NCBI GenBank assembly: GCA_013396635.1
Contig: WBMW01005650.1
Location: 4,295,647 to 4,359,646, forward strand
Reading direction: 5' to 3'
Length of the DNA: 64,000 nt
From: Penelope pileata
Taxonomy: Eukaryota > Chordata > Aves > Galliformes > Cracidae
In this document: piece by piece, positions 62,701-64,000 of the stretch
How the letters are laid out: each line of letters opens with the position of its first letter
How positions within the stretch are numbered: position 1 is the stretch's first letter
The notes under the pieces: generated by a model
Database searches by the model: none
Seen by the model: the letters and a program-made list of their open reading frames with translations, nothing else
What the model was told of the DNA's origin: nothing
Made by a program: the position numbers and the translations under genes

Positions 62701-64000
62701 ACAATAGGGGCCTCATCTAATAATACAAACCATAGCCTTTTCTGTGCAGAATCCGTACAAATAAGAAAGAGTGATAACATCCAATGCACTGGGACATAGA
62801 AATTCAGATTCCCTGGATACGAACAGAATCTAAGAATTTTTATGTGACTTTAGGTTTTGAGCTGCATGTAAATTTAGTAGAAACAACATTTAGCAGACTA
62901 ACAACATTTTTTTTGTGTGCTGCACATGTGGAAAGTACATGAAAGGAATAACATGCATCTTTTTGTTTTTGCATGTCTTTCTGGTCAAATTTACCATCAT
63001 ATACATGCAAGATAATTTAAGATTGCGATATGAAAATAGTACAATATTGCTTAATACCATACTGGCCCACTGATTTCAGCATAGGTATTTCTGACTCATA
63101 GTGTGTCACTGAGAGGAGGATTAATCTAAGACATTACAGAATTTGTGGGTAAGTTTTGAGAAGCTTCAGGGCAAACCATTTGAAGTCCAGTCTTCCCAAG
63201 AGAGGAAACGCAAGTTTCTTTAATCTTTTCAGTGGTAGAGAACGTGAGAGTGGGCACAGAATGGGCCTCTAGGGGAATCTACAATTTCCTGTGAATTATA
63301 CTCTTAATGATCTAAAATAAAAATATTTTGTACCTCACTCTTCAGAGGAGAATTTCTGTCAGGTTTTACATTTTTTGATGTATATACAGCCTCTGCACCT
63401 GATTAGTTATTGTTTTCTTCCTTCAGAGAGCCTCAGGCTTTCTGTTCATCGCTTCATTACTGAATTTGAGAATCTTCAGCTAAACCCTTAGAAATCTTAG
63501 TGGACAGGAAACAGTGATGAGAATAAATAACCCATGCTTCTTGCCTCCTGCTAGTCATCTCAGTTTTACAGGGATACAAGAAGGGATGCGTTCACTACAG
63601 CCAGAAGAGGCCACATTGAGAGCTAAGAAAATAATTCAGACTATATGTCACTGTCACCTTCTGCTGTGCCTGTTAGATGTGGTTTTCTGTCTTGGAACCT
63701 GGATAAAGTTAGTTCTCCCTCAATCAGGCTATTTCTTCATTTAGCCTAGTAAGAGACAAGTTAAAAGGAGGCAACCCAACAAAGTCCTTGTCCAATGCTA
63801 TTATCTGTAAAGGCTCATTGTAAAGGCTGATTTTTATTTCGTTTAAAGCTTCCAGCAGGAAAACTTCACACAGTAAGGTTGGAAAGACAGCCCCCTTGCT
63901 ATTGTTCTCCACTTTTGATTTGCTGTGAAAGGATGCTCTATTTTAAGAATCATGATTGTCTTCTTTTAAGGGCAATTTTAGGACTGTTCTCTTCAAGCAG

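Larger units (their letters stand above)
57361..64000. other. Non-coding; no gene recognised
   Basis: Unique AT-rich sequence. CATAGAATCATACAGAATTTGG at about 59145 may be the very end of a minus-strand CR1 tail but is too short to assign. A 95-codon minus-strand frame at 61415-61702 has no recognised similarity. The palindrome at 62.7 kb is listed separately. Confidence 0.5.

Overview
This window looks like AT-rich, non-coding nuclear DNA from a bird, most likely a galliform such as chicken. Three things support this. Two degenerate 3' tails of CR1-type LINEs are of the avian kind. One mariner-family DNA transposon fragment resembles the Galluhop/Mariner1 family I recall from the chicken genome. 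Several very old interspersed repeats are of the kind shared by birds, turtles and crocodilians. The assignment is from memory of these families; no search was run. Nothing here looks bacterial, viral or organellar: there are no operons, no ribosome-binding-site spacing and no long open frames. The longest open frame is 189 codons, and it lies across a tandem duplication.

Layout. 1-7.2 kb: plain non-coding sequence with an A21 tract and one ancient CR1 tail (3.6 kb). 7.2-7.4 kb: a diverged 83-bp tandem duplication. 7.4-18.7 kb: non-coding, with a MIR-like tRNA-derived SINE remnant at 13.8 kb. 18.76-18.86 kb: the only stretch with plausible exon architecture (acceptor, 32 open codons, GC-type donor). 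19-29.8 kb: non-coding, with old amniote repeats (21.1, 22.6 kb), a homeobox-motif-rich AT block (25.4-25.8 kb) and a GATA-motif-rich duplication (28.8 kb). 30.0-30.5 kb: an internally deleted mariner element on the minus strand. 30.6-43 kb: simple repeats, two CR1 tails (32.0 and 37.7 kb), old amniote repeats and candidate conserved elements. 43-64 kb: non-coding, with two modestly GC-richer islets (47.3 and 54.0 kb), one CR1 tail (57.3 kb) and a perfect 11-bp-arm palindrome (62.7 kb).

No complete protein-coding gene, structural RNA gene or CRISPR array can be supported, so there is no pathway to describe. The setting fits a large intron or a gene desert. I found no convincing new biological system. 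The observations most worth checking are the rearranged mariner copy, the GC-AG exon candidate, the clustered GATA-motif duplication and the candidate conserved regulatory blocks.
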